DNA of 64,000 bases from positions 1 through 64,000 of the forward strand of contig CAKZSI010000007.1 in the NCBI GenBank assembly GCA_937918935.1. Direction: 5' to 3'. Within the stretch, counting starts at the first letter, position 1. Each line of letters opens with the position of its first letter. Under the pieces are notes generated by a model, which had not been told where the DNA came from, made no database searches, and worked only from the letters and a program-made list of their open reading frames with translations. This DNA is from an uncultured Chloroflexales bacterium. Lineage in GTDB: Bacteria > Chloroflexota > Chloroflexia > Chloroflexales > Chloroflexaceae. Below are positions 45,844-54,985 of this stretch, one piece after another. Made by a program: the position numbers and the translations under genes.

Positions 45844-46209
45844 ATGGCACAACGGATCGTCATTCACCTGACCCACGCGGCGGATAACGTGACGGCGGCG
45901 GCAATGGCCCTGCGGCTCGGGGCCGCGTTGCAGGCAAAGGGCGCCCAGACGACGCTCTTCCTGGACCTCGAAGGGGCGCGCATCGTTGACACCCGCCAAC
46001 CGCTCGATATTACGACGCGCCGCGGCAAACCCCTCGGCGAGATCTACGACGCCTTCGTCCAGGCTGGCGGCAACGCCCTTGTCTGTCCACACTGCGCCGC
46101 CGCGATCGGCCTGAGCGCCGAGACGCTGCGCCCGGGCGCCCGTATCGCCACCGACGATGCGGAACTGGCGGACCTTATCCTGGAGGCGGATAAGATCCTC
46201 GATTACTAA
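45844..46209 (+). CDS. DsrE-family protein
   Basis: A 121-residue DsrE/F-like alpha/beta protein. It begins RIVIHLTHAADNVTAAAMAL and has a conserved-cysteine loop VCPHCAAAIG near residue 80. DsrE-type proteins carry sulfur or act in sulfur transfer, some at the membrane. AAGGAG lies nine bases before the ATG. It is a single gene flanked by repeats; partners are not visible. Confidence 0.82.
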   Translation: MAQRIVIHLTHAADNVTAAAMALRLGAALQAKGAQTTLFLDLEGARIVDTRQPLDITTRRGKPLGEIYDAFVQAGGNALVCPHCAAAIGLSAETLRPGARIATDDAELADLILEADKILDY

Positions 46210-46322
46210 AAGCCTATCCGGACGCCTCCTGCGGGAGGGGCTGAGAGGGCCTCGCGCTCCCGGCAACTCGCGTTCCTCGGGCCTTTGCGGAGGACGGGGA
46301 ATCCGGCGTTCCCCACGCCCCT
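46208..46322. repeat. Composite intergenic repeat
   Basis: Contains AAAGCCTATCCGGA and CCCGGCAACTCGCGTTCCTCG, matching the block at 7645-7700, followed by the palindrome GGGGAATCCGGCGTTCCCC (46296-46314). It lies between the DsrE-like gene and modA. Confidence 0.6.
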
Positions 46323-46406
46323 GCCGGCGGGGAAGTAGGGGCGGTGCGCGCACCGCCCCTAGCCGAAGTTCCCCGCGTCCCTCCAGATCTGAAGGGAGAA
46401 GTGATA

Positions 46407-47306
46407 ATGGGACTTCGTCCATTGCTATACTGCGCGCTGCTGGCGCTGCTGGCCGCCTGCGGCGCCGCTCCCGTGGCGCCGCCCGCCTCACCGGTCGCCG
46501 AGGCGCCGGCCACGCCAGCGGCCCCACCCGCCACCACCGCCCCGGCCACGCCAGCGGCCCCGCCCGCCACCACCGCCCCGGCCACGCCCGCTTCCGCGGT
46601 AACTCTCACCGTGTTCGCCCCGGCGGGTCTGACCGAGGCGGTCAAGCAACTGGCCGCCGACTTTGAAAAGACCCACGCAGGAGTGCGCGTCGAACTCGAA
46701 CTGGGGCACTCGCCCGCCCAGCGCGAACAACTCGAACAGGGAGCGACCCCTGACGTGTTCATTTCGGCCAGCCGCAAGGATATGGATGCCGTGGCGGAGA
46801 AACAACTGGTCGTAGCGGATCAGGTGCGGCCCTTTGCCCGCAACCAGCTCGTCGTCATCCTGCCGCCCGATAATCCCGGGAAGATCGAAACCCTGGCCGA
46901 TCTGGCCCGACCCGGAGTACAGGTGCTCATCGCTGCGGCCGATCTGCCGATCGGCAACGCGACGCTGACCATGCTCGAAAAACTCAACGCCAGCATCGCC
47001 CCCGACTTCAAGGAGCGCGTGCTGGCAAACGTAGTTTCAACGGAACTGGGCGTCAAGCCCATCGTTAGCAAGATCAGCCTGGGTGAAGCCGACGCGGGCG
47101 TCGTCTACGTATCCGACGCGGTCGCGGCCCCTAATCTCAAGACCCTGGAGATCCCCCAGGAGGCCAACGTCGCCGTCGTCTTCACCATCGCGCCGGTCAC
47201 GGCGGCGGCCCACCCCGGGGAAGCCGCGGACTTCGTGGCGCTGGTGTTGTCGCCCGCCGGACAGAACGTGCTCTCCACGCACGGCTTGTTGCCGGCGCAG
47301 CCATGA
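46407..47306 (+). CDS. modA: Molybdate ABC transporter binding lipoprotein
   Basis: A 299-residue ModA-family protein. A signal peptide ends in the lipobox LLAAC near residue 18, then a Thr/Pro/Ala linker with a duplicated 11-12-residue block (residues 28-60). The binding domain starts LTVFAPAGLTEAVKQLAADF and has TPDVFISASRKDMD and the ModA C-terminal pattern LSPAGQNVLSTHGLLP. GGGAG precedes the ATG at 46407; the longer frame upstream is not supported. It overlaps modB by four bases. Confidence 0.9.
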   Translation: MGLRPLLYCALLALLAACGAAPVAPPASPVAEAPATPAAPPATTAPATPAAPPATTAPATPASAVTLTVFAPAGLTEAVKQLAADFEKTHAGVRVELELGHSPAQREQLEQGATPDVFISASRKDMDAVAEKQLVVADQVRPFARNQLVVILPPDNPGKIETLADLARPGVQVLIAAADLPIGNATLTMLEKLNASIAPDFKERVLANVVSTELGVKPIVSKISLGEADAGVVYVSDAVAAPNLKTLEIPQEANVAVVFTIAPVTAAAHPGEAADFVALVLSPAGQNVLSTHGLLPAQP

Positions 47307-48127
47307 ACCGGACCGCTTACAGACGGCCAGGCCCGGACCCGACGCGAACGCGCTGGGTCTGGGCCTTTGCCGGCGCCGGCGGGTTGCTGGTGGGCCTGCT
47401 GGGGATCCCCCTGGGGGCGCTGATCTGGACGGCGCTGACGGGGGCGATGGAAGTGTACCTGCGCGACCCGTCGCTGCACCGGGCGGTGCGGTTGAGCCTG
47501 GTGACGAGCAGCATCAGCGCCGGGGTGATTATGCTGGTAGGCACGCCCCTGGCCTACACCCTGGCGCGCTGGTCGTTCCGTGGCAAAGCGTGGATCGAAT
47601 TGCTGATCGATCTCCCCCTGGTGTTGCCGCCGCTGATTGCCGGCATCGCCCTGCTGCTGGCCTTCGGGTGCAACGGCATCCTGGGGCGCCCGCTGGATGC
47701 GCTTGGCATCCGGCTGCCATTCACCACGGCGGCGGTGATCGTGGCGCAGGTCTTCGTCGCCGCGCCCCTGTACGTGCGCGCGGCGCGCATCGGCTTCGCG
47801 GCGGTCGAACCAGAGCTGCGCGAGGCCGCCGCGGTCGAGGGGGCCGATGAAACGCAGCTGTTTCGTTATGTCATGCTGCCACTGGCGCGGCGGGCCATCT
47901 GGAGCGGGTTGATCCTGGCCTGGGCCCGCGCGTTCGGTGAGTTCGGCGCGACGATCATCTTTGCCGGCAACCGCGAGGGACGCACCCAGACGATCCCGCT
48001 GGCGATCTTCGTCGGCTTCGAGACCAACCTGGGCATCGCCCTGCAACTCTCCCTGGTGCTGCTGGCAATTGCCAGCCTGGTCCTGATCCTGCTGCGCTGG
48101 ATCGGGCGGGACACGCCGGTGGGGTAG
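47303..48127 (+). CDS. modB: Molybdate ABC transporter permease
   Basis: A 274-residue permease with about six helices. The coupling loop EAAAVEGADETQLFRYVMLP and the ModB motif ARAFGEFGATIIFAGN are present. It is coupled to modA by an ATGA overlap. No modC ATPase follows: the next genes on this strand encode a zinc/manganese transporter. The ATPase must be elsewhere or shared. Confidence 0.92.
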   Translation: MNRTAYRRPGPDPTRTRWVWAFAGAGGLLVGLLGIPLGALIWTALTGAMEVYLRDPSLHRAVRLSLVTSSISAGVIMLVGTPLAYTLARWSFRGKAWIELLIDLPLVLPPLIAGIALLLAFGCNGILGRPLDALGIRLPFTTAAVIVAQVFVAAPLYVRAARIGFAAVEPELREAAAVEGADETQLFRYVMLPLARRAIWSGLILAWARAFGEFGATIIFAGNREGRTQTIPLAIFVGFETNLGIALQLSLVLLAIASLVLILLRWIGRDTPVG

Positions 48128-48290
48128 GCAGAGCGCCATCACCGGCGCCGCGTTAAGAAACTGCACTGCACAGTTGCGACACACTTTCAATTATTGCAAT
48201 CTTCTTGATATAGCATCTCATTGTATATGGTGTGCCGTCGTGGCAATCCAGATCACGTATGCTCGGTTACCCGATTTCATGGAGGCTCAT

Positions 48291-49190
48291 ATGGAAACAG
48301 CGTTGCGGGTTATTGTCACCCTCGTCATCATACTCCTCGGCCTCACCGCATGCGGTCAGTCCAATGTGGCCGCACCTGCTACCGCTTCTGCGACGGCGCC
48401 TGTGGCCGCGTCCGAGGAACCACTCCAGGTGATGGTCAGCATTCTTCCGCAGAAGTATTTCGTCGAGCGTGTCGGAGGCGATCGGGTGAAAGTCTCGGTA
48501 ATGGTCGAGCCCGGCGCTTCGCCCGCCACCTACGAGCCGAAGCCGGAACAGTTAACGGCCTTGAGCCAGGCGAAAGCCTACTTCAGCATCGGCGTGCCCT
48601 TTGAAAAGGCCTGGCTGGAGCGTATTCAGGCCGCCAATCCGGCAATGCGCATGGTTGACACCACGAAGGGGATCGAACGTATGCCCATGGGCGCCAGCGG
48701 CCAGAACCTTGACCCGCACATCTGGCTCTCGCTGTCGCTGGTCAAGGTGCAGGCGCAGACCATTGCCGACACACTCACTGAACTCGACCCGGGCTATGTG
48801 ACGGCCTATCAGAGTCGTCTGGATAGCTTCAAGGCCGACATCGACGCGCTGGATGCCAGCATCCGCCAGACCCTCGAAGGGGTGAGCCAGCGCAAGTTTA
48901 TGGTCTTCCATCCCTCGTGGGGTTACTTCGCCCGTGACTACGGGCTGGAGCAGATACCGATTGAGATCGGCGGCCAGGAGCCGAGCGCAGCCGAACTCGC
49001 CGCCCTCATTGAGCGCGCGAAGGCCGAACAGATCAAGGTCATTTTCGCCCAGCCGCAGTTCAGCACCCGGGCCGCCGAGACCATCGCAAGCCAGATCGGC
49101 GGCGAAGTATTGCTGATCAACCCGCTTAACCCCGACTGGCTCAGCAACCTCCAGAGCGTCGCCGACACCTTCGCGCGAGTGTTGAAGTAG
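48291..49190 (+). CDS. znuA: Zinc/manganese ABC transporter binding lipoprotein
   Basis: A 299-residue cluster-9 binding protein with lipobox LLGLTACGQS near residue 21. Metal ligands can be placed at NLDPHIWLS, FMVFHPSWGYFARDYG and the C-terminal segments FAQPQFSTRAAE and LLINPLNPDWL. The short metal-binding loop lacks the long His-rich stretch of enterobacterial ZnuA. GGAGG is six bases before the ATG at 48291. Zn versus Mn cannot be settled. Confidence 0.88.
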   Translation: METALRVIVTLVIILLGLTACGQSNVAAPATASATAPVAASEEPLQVMVSILPQKYFVERVGGDRVKVSVMVEPGASPATYEPKPEQLTALSQAKAYFSIGVPFEKAWLERIQAANPAMRMVDTTKGIERMPMGASGQNLDPHIWLSLSLVKVQAQTIADTLTELDPGYVTAYQSRLDSFKADIDALDASIRQTLEGVSQRKFMVFHPSWGYFARDYGLEQIPIEIGGQEPSAAELAALIERAKAEQIKVIFAQPQFSTRAAETIASQIGGEVLLINPLNPDWLSNLQSVADTFARVLK

Positions 49191-49206
49191 AGTCCGTGAG
49201 ATAGCA

Positions 49207-49240
49207 CCGGGAGGCAAAGACGCGCGCCCTCGCCTCCCGG
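49207..49240 (+). terminator. Hairpin between znuA and znuC
   Basis: Nine-base perfect stem, CCGGGAGGC (49207-49215) and GCCTCCCGG (49232-49240), right after znuA. There is no T-run, so it may only partially attenuate or protect the znuA mRNA end, favouring excess binding protein. Confidence 0.5.
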
Positions 49241-49310
49241 TCTGGTACTGTTATGACCCGGAGTGCTCACAGAGGCACGCGGCTTTCTCCGGGAAGCGTG
49301 GTGATAGCGT

Positions 49311-50111
49311 ATGGCAACCCAGATGGAGACCCCGCCCGTGGCCGAGATACGGGGCCTGTGGGCGGCCTATGAGCACGAGCCGATATTGGAAGATATCAAC
49401 CTGGTTATCAATCGCGGCGACTTTATCGGGTTGATTGGCCCCAACGGGGGCGGAAAGAGCACCCTGCTCAAGGTGCTGCTCGGCCTGCTGGCGCCCATGC
49501 GGGGCGAAGTGCGTCTCTTCGGCCAGCCCCCCGTCCGAGGGCGGCGCATGGTCGGCTATGTCCCGCAGTCCCTTGCCTTTGACCGGGCGTTTCCCATCCG
49601 TGTCCACGAGGTGGTGCGCATGGGCCGCCTCAGCCGGCGTGGCCCGGGACGGCGCTACACGGACGCCGACAACGCGGCCGTGCACACCGCGCTGGAGCAG
49701 GTAGATGCCTGGCACATACGTGACCGGCCCTTCGGGACGCTCTCCGGCGGCCAGCGTCAGCGGGTGCTGATCGCCCGGGCCCTCGCTGCTGAGCCACAAT
49801 TGCTAATCCTCGACGAGCCTACTGCCAGCGTGGACCCTCAGGGTCGCGCCGATCTCTACGAGATCTTACGCAAGTTAAACGAACAACAGATGAGCATCCT
49901 GCTAGTCACCCACGATATGCTGGCGATCTCATCGTATGTGAAGAGCGTCGGCTGTCTCAACCGGCGCCTGGTCTACCATGGCGCTCAGGAAGTAACTGCC
50001 GAGATGCTCGATCTCGCCTACCCCTGCCCGGTTGAACTGATCGCCCATGGCACGCCCCATCGCGTTCTGGCAGTGTACCCATCCGGCAAACAGCAGGAGG
50101 AACGCCCGTGA
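49311..50111 (+). CDS. znuC: Zinc/manganese ABC transporter ATP-binding protein
   Basis: A 266-residue ATPase: Walker A GLIGPNGGGKSTLLK, signature LSGGQRQRVLIARAL, Walker B LLILDEPTASVD, switch His in LVTHDMLAIS. It lies between znuA and znuB and its stop overlaps the znuB GTG start. An internal ATG at residue 5 is an alternative start. Confidence 0.92.
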   Translation: MATQMETPPVAEIRGLWAAYEHEPILEDINLVINRGDFIGLIGPNGGGKSTLLKVLLGLLAPMRGEVRLFGQPPVRGRRMVGYVPQSLAFDRAFPIRVHEVVRMGRLSRRGPGRRYTDADNAAVHTALEQVDAWHIRDRPFGTLSGGQRQRVLIARALAAEPQLLILDEPTASVDPQGRADLYEILRKLNEQQMSILLVTHDMLAISSYVKSVGCLNRRLVYHGAQEVTAEMLDLAYPCPVELIAHGTPHRVLAVYPSGKQQEERP

Positions 50112-50944
50112 TTCAGGCCCTTCAGTACGAATTTATGCGCAATGCCCTGCTGGCTGGCCTGCTGGTGAGCATCGCCTGCGGGGTGATTGGCGCCTTCGTA
50201 GTGCTCAACCGGATCGTCTTCATCAGCGGGGGGATTGCCCACGCTGCCTACGGTGGAGTCGGACTTGGCTACTTCTTCGGCTTCAGCCCCGTCCTCGGGG
50301 CGGTAGGCTTCAGCCTCCTTGCGGCCCTCGGGATGAGCCTGGTGCAGCGGCGCACGCGCCAGCGCGCCGATACGCTGATCGGCGTGCTCTGGGCCATCGG
50401 CATGGCCATCGGAATCATCCTGATCGATCTGACTCCGGGCTACAAGGCCGATCTGTTGAGCTACCTGTTCGGTTCCATTCTGGCGGTTCCGACCGGCGAT
50501 CTCTGGCTCATGTTCGCGCTCGACGTTGTCATCGTGACGCTGGTGGCGCTGCTCTACAAAGAGTTGCTGGCGCTCTCGTTCGATGAGACCTACGCCACAA
50601 TCGCCAACGTACCGGTTGGCGCCCTTACGCTTTTGCTGATCAGCCTGATCGCCCTGACCGTGGTGATGCTGATGCGTGTGGTCGGGCTGATCCTGCTTAT
50701 CGCGCTGCTGACCATCCCGGCGGCGATTGCCGGCCAGTTCGTGCGCGATATGCGTGCCATGATGCTCCTGGGCAGCGGGTTGAGCATACTCTTCACCACC
50801 CTCGGCCTCTGGCTCTCCTATACGCTGAACCTGACCTCGGGAGCGACGATCATTCTGGTCAGCGCGGCGGCGTTTCTTGCCAGTCTGGGCCTGCGCGCTC
50901 TCGGGAGCCGCGCCGCAGGCGCCACAGGTGAGTATGGGGCGTAA
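50108..50944 (+). CDS. znuB: Zinc/manganese ABC transporter permease
   Basis: A 278-residue ABC-3 family permease. It has NALLAGLLVSIACGVIGAFV, GGIAHAAYGGVGLGY and the coupling region LSFDETYATIANVPVGAL, with eight or nine helices. GTG start at 50108 overlapping znuC (GTGA), with AGGAGG upstream. Confidence 0.92.
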   Translation: MIQALQYEFMRNALLAGLLVSIACGVIGAFVVLNRIVFISGGIAHAAYGGVGLGYFFGFSPVLGAVGFSLLAALGMSLVQRRTRQRADTLIGVLWAIGMAIGIILIDLTPGYKADLLSYLFGSILAVPTGDLWLMFALDVVIVTLVALLYKELLALSFDETYATIANVPVGALTLLLISLIALTVVMLMRVVGLILLIALLTIPAAIAGQFVRDMRAMMLLGSGLSILFTTLGLWLSYTLNLTSGATIILVSAAAFLASLGLRALGSRAAGATGEYGA

Positions 50945-51018
50945 TCTCATTGCGGATTGTAGATTCTGGATTACTGATTGCGGATAGGGAGACCGAGCGG
51001 AGCATCATAGGCTCATCG

Positions 51019-51558
51019 TCAGGTGTAGAGATTCCGATTACGCTCGACGATTTCGATCTCACGCCCATCGGGATCGCGGAAGCTCATCGTGCGCCCGGAG
51101 GCAACGTCGGTGATCATCTGGCTCGGTAAGACCCCCCGGTCAGCGATGCGAACCAGCACATCTTCGAGCGGTTCGTGGCTGTGCAGGGTGAGGCTGATCA
51201 GAGGAGCAGCAGGCAGTGGTTGCGTCGGTTCGAGTGCGTGAATAACCAGCCAGGAGGCGCCAAGGCGAAGTTCGGCCCGGGCATAGTCCTCGTCACAGGC
51301 GGTAAGCTGAAAGCCCAGCGCCTCGTAGAAGCGGAGCGCGCGGTCAACGTCGCGCGTGTAGACGATCGGCATCAAGAATAGAGGGGGAACGTCACCAGGG
51401 ACGCCCCCACCCGCCATGCCGCCAGCGAGGAAGCCACGCAGCGCCCGCTCAACCAGGGCCGAGAGCGAGACGTTCTGGTCAACGGCGATGTGCTTCAGCT
51501 CCCGAATAAGGTCGGGCGGCAGATAGACGTTGAACTGCTGTTTCTTTTCATCAGCCAT
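51019..51558 (-). CDS. Ribbon-helix-helix / VOC-domain fusion protein
   Basis: A 179-residue two-domain protein. Residues 8-47 are an RHH DNA-binding fold ([20 protein letters not shown], then [14 protein letters not shown]). Residues 60-175 are a VOC (glyoxalase/bleomycin-resistance) domain with [20 protein letters not shown] and [13 protein letters not shown]. The His at HALEP and the final Glu are possible ligands. A one-component regulator in which the VOC domain senses a ligand is the simplest reading. The start codon abuts an array of 8-bp iterons, consistent with autoregulation. Confidence 0.82.
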   Translation of the reverse strand: MADEKKQQFNVYLPPDLIRELKHIAVDQNVSLSALVERALRGFLAGGMAGGGVPGDVPPLFLMPIVYTRDVDRALRFYEALGFQLTACDEDYARAELRLGASWLVIHALEPTQPLPAAPLISLTLHSHEPLEDVLVRIADRGVLPSQMITDVASGRTMSFRDPDGREIEIVERNRNLYT

Positions 51559-51594
51559 ACTAGAATACTAACATGCTAGCATACTAGTAGTCAA
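51558..51594 (-). promoter_or_regulatory. 8-bp iteron operator over the RHH-VOC promoter
   Basis: Read on the plus strand, four units spaced exactly 8 bases apart begin at 51558 (TACTA), 51566 (TACTA), 51574 (TGCTA) and 51582 (TACTA). On the minus strand TTGACT (51594-51589), an 18-base spacer and TAGTAT (51570-51565) make a promoter whose start falls at the ATG (51558), implying a leaderless or nearly leaderless mRNA. The iterons cover the -10 and most of the spacer. Confidence 0.72.
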
Positions 51595-51725
51595 GGTCCT
51601 GACACGACCCATCCACGGGACTGATGGCAGGCGTTGCCGACCCCTGAGCGTGAGGTTCCCGTGCTCACGGGAGGGCGCTGGTGGGGAACGCAATGCAGGG
51701 CCTGCGCCGCGAAAGGTCCCCGCGC

Positions 51726-53363
51726 TTACGGAACAACCCGCGCTTCGGCGGCGAAGGGGTCGCTGAAGCGCGGGTCAGTAATGAAGGTCGTATCAGTCAG
51801 GGCCTCGAGGAAGGCGATCAGGTCGGCTCGTTCCTGATCGGTGAGCGTGAAGCCGCTTACCAGACCGCTCTTCAGCGGGCTGCGCCGGCCATCCCCGGCG
51901 TAGGGGCCATCGGCGATGTAGCGCCCGCCAGCCTCGTAGAAGCGCACGACCTCCTCGAGCGTCGCCATGCTGCCATCGTGCATGTAGGGCGCGGTCAGAG
52001 CCACGTTGCGCAGGCTGGGCGCGCGGAAGCGGCCCATGTCCTCGGGGCGATTGCTGACGGCTTCTACGCCGGTGTTATTCGGCGGGTAGGCCCCGCGCCC
52101 GTCGAGGTTGTACAGCCCGGTGTTGTGGAACGGCGCCTCGACAAAGACCGTGTTGCGCTGGCGGATGGAGCCGGTGAAGTTGAAGCCCCCATGGCAGTGG
52201 TGGCACTCCAGCTCCTCGGAGAGGAACAGATCCATGCCCCGGAGCGCCGCCCCTGAAAGCGCATCGAGATTGCCAGCGAGGTAGCGGTCGTAGGGCGAGT
52301 CAGCCGAGATCAAGGAGCGGCTGAAGGAGGCCAGGGCCTTGACGATGTTGCCCCAGGTGTACGGATCGGCCTCGCCCGGAAAGGCTGCGGCGAAGAGGGT
52401 CTGGTAGCGGGGATCGGCCCGGAAGCGAGCCAGGACCTCGGCCTCGTGCCCGGTTATTCCCAGTTCGACGGGGAACTCACTGAACATCGGAATAAGGATC
52501 TGGCGCTCCAGATCTGTCAACACCGGGTTGGCCCAGGTAAGCGTGCTGTAGTAGGCCACGTTGGCCAGGCCCTGGCTGTTGCGCGGCAACGGCTCGCCGG
52601 TTGAGCCGTGGGGCGTGGTCTTCCCGTCGCTGAAGGCCAGGGCCTGCTGGTGGCAACTCGCGCAGGCCATTGTGCCGTTGGCCGAGAGGCGCCTGTCGTA
52701 AAACAGGAAGCGTCCCAGTTCAACTTTTTCGGCTGTCATCGGGTTGTCGGGCGGCACATAGGGCAGCGGGAAGCCGGCGGGCAGGTTCCAGGCGTAGGTC
52801 TCCTCCGCCGCCGCGGGTGCTGCCGCGTATCCCGACGACGTCAGATCGCTATGGACGTGATTGTGCCCGTCGTGGCTGTGACCGGGCGCCTCGGCCAGGT
52901 GGGGGAGCGCCGGAGCAGCGGCGAGGGCGCCGCCCCAGACGAGTGCTCCGCTGCCCAGGCAGAGGGCGGCGCTGCGTGCCAGCAGGGCTGCCGGGTTGCC
53001 GCGTCGGCGCCCGAAGGCCCCCGCGTGGTCCAGCCGCAACAGGGTCAGAAAAGCGCCGGTCTCGGCCAGCTTGGTCGTGGCGGCGGCCCAGTCTACCGGA
53101 TGCGGCCCGTGGGCGAACGGCGTCGCCAGATGGCTCAGCAACCAGAGGGCCACCACCCCGCCTGAGAGCAGCAACCCCGGCAGGCGCAGCGCCGGCCCGA
53201 AGCGACGCCACCACAGCCCCACGTAGCCAAGCTGTGCAATTCCAATCGCCCCGAAGAGCAGGCCATGAGCCGGCGAATGCGCGTAGTGCTCCGGGGCGAT
53301 CAGCAGGTGGATCACCCCGGCCAACGCCAGGCAGATCCCGACGATCTGGTGGAAACTGAACAT
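51726..53363 (-). CDS. MbnH-like di-heme enzyme with N-terminal membrane domain
   Basis: A 545-residue protein. Residues 1-150 contain about five hydrophobic helices; residues 162-171 form a His-rich segment ([10 protein letters not shown]). From about 205 it is a di-heme peroxidase-family domain with CASCH (234-238) and CHHCH (387-391), ending near DPRFSDPF. MbnH enzymes convert a tryptophan of the partner MbnP to kynurenine. Here mbnP is directly upstream in the same operon. A fused membrane domain is not usual for MbnH. The ATG at 53363 (MFSFHQIVG) has GGGAG upstream; the longer open frame crosses repeats. Confidence 0.85.
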   Translation of the reverse strand: MFSFHQIVGICLALAGVIHLLIAPEHYAHSPAHGLLFGAIGIAQLGYVGLWWRRFGPALRLPGLLLSGGVVALWLLSHLATPFAHGPHPVDWAAATTKLAETGAFLTLLRLDHAGAFGRRRGNPAALLARSAALCLGSGALVWGGALAAAPALPHLAEAPGHSHDGHNHVHSDLTSSGYAAAPAAAEETYAWNLPAGFPLPYVPPDNPMTAEKVELGRFLFYDRRLSANGTMACASCHQQALAFSDGKTTPHGSTGEPLPRNSQGLANVAYYSTLTWANPVLTDLERQILIPMFSEFPVELGITGHEAEVLARFRADPRYQTLFAAAFPGEADPYTWGNIVKALASFSRSLISADSPYDRYLAGNLDALSGAALRGMDLFLSEELECHHCHGGFNFTGSIRQRNTVFVEAPFHNTGLYNLDGRGAYPPNNTGVEAVSNRPEDMGRFRAPSLRNVALTAPYMHDGSMATLEEVVRFYEAGGRYIADGPYAGDGRRSPLKSGLVSGFTLTDQERADLIAFLEALTDTTFITDPRFSDPFAAEARVVP

Positions 53364-53399
53364 TGGGGCGCTCCCTTCATACGCGCAACCCACACCATC

Positions 53400-53860
53400 T
53401 ACATTGGCAGGGGCGTGGGGCCACCCGCTGGCCCCGCCCGCCGCATGCCCGGGGGGCCACCCGCTGGCCCCGCCCGCCGCATGCCCAGGCAACCTGATGG
53501 CCCCGCTCTCGCCGCGCCGGCAGGGGCGGGGAAAAACCCACCCCCCTTTGCTCACCGGCAGGGGCGTGGGGCAACCTGGTGGCCCCGCTCGCCGCATGCC
53601 CGGGGGGCAACCCGCTGGCCCCGCTCTCGTCCCGTCGGCAGGGGCAGAGCAACCCGGTTTCCTCGCTTCTCTCCCCATCGGCAGGAGCGGGAAACCCGCT
53701 GGCCCCGCTTCTCGCCGCGCCGGCAGGGGCGGGAAACCCGCTGGCCCCGCTTCTCGCTCCGCCGGCAGGGGCGGGGAAAAACCCACCCCCCTTTTCTCAC
53801 CGGCAGGGGCGTGGGGAAACCCGGTTTCCCCACGCTTTTCCAACCGGCGGATGTAAGAGG
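53400..53860. repeat. Degenerate GC-rich tandem/composite repeat block
   Basis: About 460 bases of interleaved units: CCCGCTGGCCCCGC-CCGCCGCATGCCC repeated near 53420, 53460 and 53590, and CGGCAGGGGCGGGAAACCCG-type units from 53515 to 53850. It ends with GTGGGGAAACCCGGTTTCCCC at 53811-53831. It separates mbnP from mbnH. Long frames through it on both strands are low-complexity artefacts. Confidence 0.8.
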
Positions 53861-53912
53861 GTATCTCGAACAGCCTGACCCTTCCAGACCCTCCCGGAGG
53901 GATGCCAGAACC

Positions 53913-54860
53913 CTACGGGTTTTGCAGCCGGAAGAGCTGCTGAGTCCCGGTCGTGGCGCCCGTGGCCAGATCCAGGCCAAAGCCGAGGAAGAGAGCCGGG
54001 CAGTCCGGGTCCTTTGGACCGGACATGCAGCCAGGCGGCTCGGGCGTGTTCTGGTCGAGCGGCACATCGCGCAGCAGACTGGCGAGGTCAGCGACGATGA
54101 CGCTCTTGCCCGGGTCAAAGCCGTCGAGACGGACCGAGACCAGGTTGGGGTTGCTGCAGGGAGCCGAGGGCGGCTCGGCGCGGTCGTTCGATTTGCAGCC
54201 AGTGCTGCCGAGGTGGATGAACCAGGCGCTCGGTCTGGCGGCGCCCTGGTCATGCATCTCGCCCTGGCTGCCGGCCGGGGCGGTGGCGCTCATTTCCATC
54301 GTCGGGGCCATGGCGGCGCCGGGCGTATCGGTCAGCATATCCACGCGCATGAATTTGTAGCCCCCCTGCCAGTTCCACCAGAGGGCCTGGATGTTCAGGG
54401 GCGAGGGGGCGACGGCCACATCAACATGATTCAGCTCGAAGGGTACGCCCATATCAAAGGCGATCCCGGTGTAGCGGCCGGGAGGTACGGCGCCTTTGAC
54501 CACGTCGTTCAGAGCCGTATTGCCACCCTCGCTGCAACCGGCGCTGCCGTCCTCGAAGTCGAGGAGGGCGACATTCTGGTACTGCCAGATGCCATCCTGG
54601 GCGAGTTGGAGAGGAACCTCCTGAGCCTGGGCGTTGATCAGACGGATGTTCGAGACGTAGAAGCGCAGGTCGGTGAACGAGATCTCGGTGCCGGCCTTGC
54701 CGATGCCGGGGTAGTTCTTGCCGCACACGGCGTCCTGGTCGCCGACTTTCATGGCGAAGCGGAGGGTGACGTTACCGTCGGTGTTATTGGCCGGCCCACA
54801 GGCGGCGAGGGCCGTCAGGAACAGAGCGCCGAGAAGGAGGATGCGCAGATGACGTAGCAT
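53913..54860 (-). CDS. MbnP-like lipoprotein
   Basis: A 315-residue secreted protein with lipobox LTALAACGP near residue 20. It matches the MbnP family: beta-rich N-terminal half with GTEISFTDLRFYVSNIRLI, GRYTGIAFDMGVPFELNH, and the Trp-rich LWWNWQGGYKFMRVD near residue 165, which holds the Trp converted by MbnH in characterised pairs. Six to seven cysteines lie in the rest. Characterised MbnP proteins bind copper after modification. The ATG at 54860 starts the signal peptide. Confidence 0.85.
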   Translation of the reverse strand: MLRHLRILLLGALFLTALAACGPANNTDGNVTLRFAMKVGDQDAVCGKNYPGIGKAGTEISFTDLRFYVSNIRLINAQAQEVPLQLAQDGIWQYQNVALLDFEDGSAGCSEGGNTALNDVVKGAVPPGRYTGIAFDMGVPFELNHVDVAVAPSPLNIQALWWNWQGGYKFMRVDMLTDTPGAAMAPTMEMSATAPAGSQGEMHDQGAARPSAWFIHLGSTGCKSNDRAEPPSAPCSNPNLVSVRLDGFDPGKSVIVADLASLLRDVPLDQNTPEPPGCMSGPKDPDCPALFLGFGLDLATGATTGTQQLFRLQNP

Positions 54861-54985
54861 AGAATGCTGTCCTTTCGCATTGCATGATGCACTGATGTAC
54901 ATACAAGCCCTGGATGGGGAGGATCTGGAAGGGGTGAACCCTTCCAGGCAAACCCCTTTTTCGTAATCCTCATCTGTAGTGCAAT

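Noticed and set aside
48185-48230. Promoter or Zur-type operator upstream of znuA
   Set aside because: The AT-rich stretch has TTGCAA, TTGATA and TGTATA, but no pair with proper spacing and no convincing palindrome.
53364-53843. 160-residue N-terminal extension of the MbnH-like protein
   Set aside because: It is translated tandem repeat (Pro/Gly/Arg-rich) and lacks a start signal, whereas 53363 begins a helix and has GGGAG upstream.
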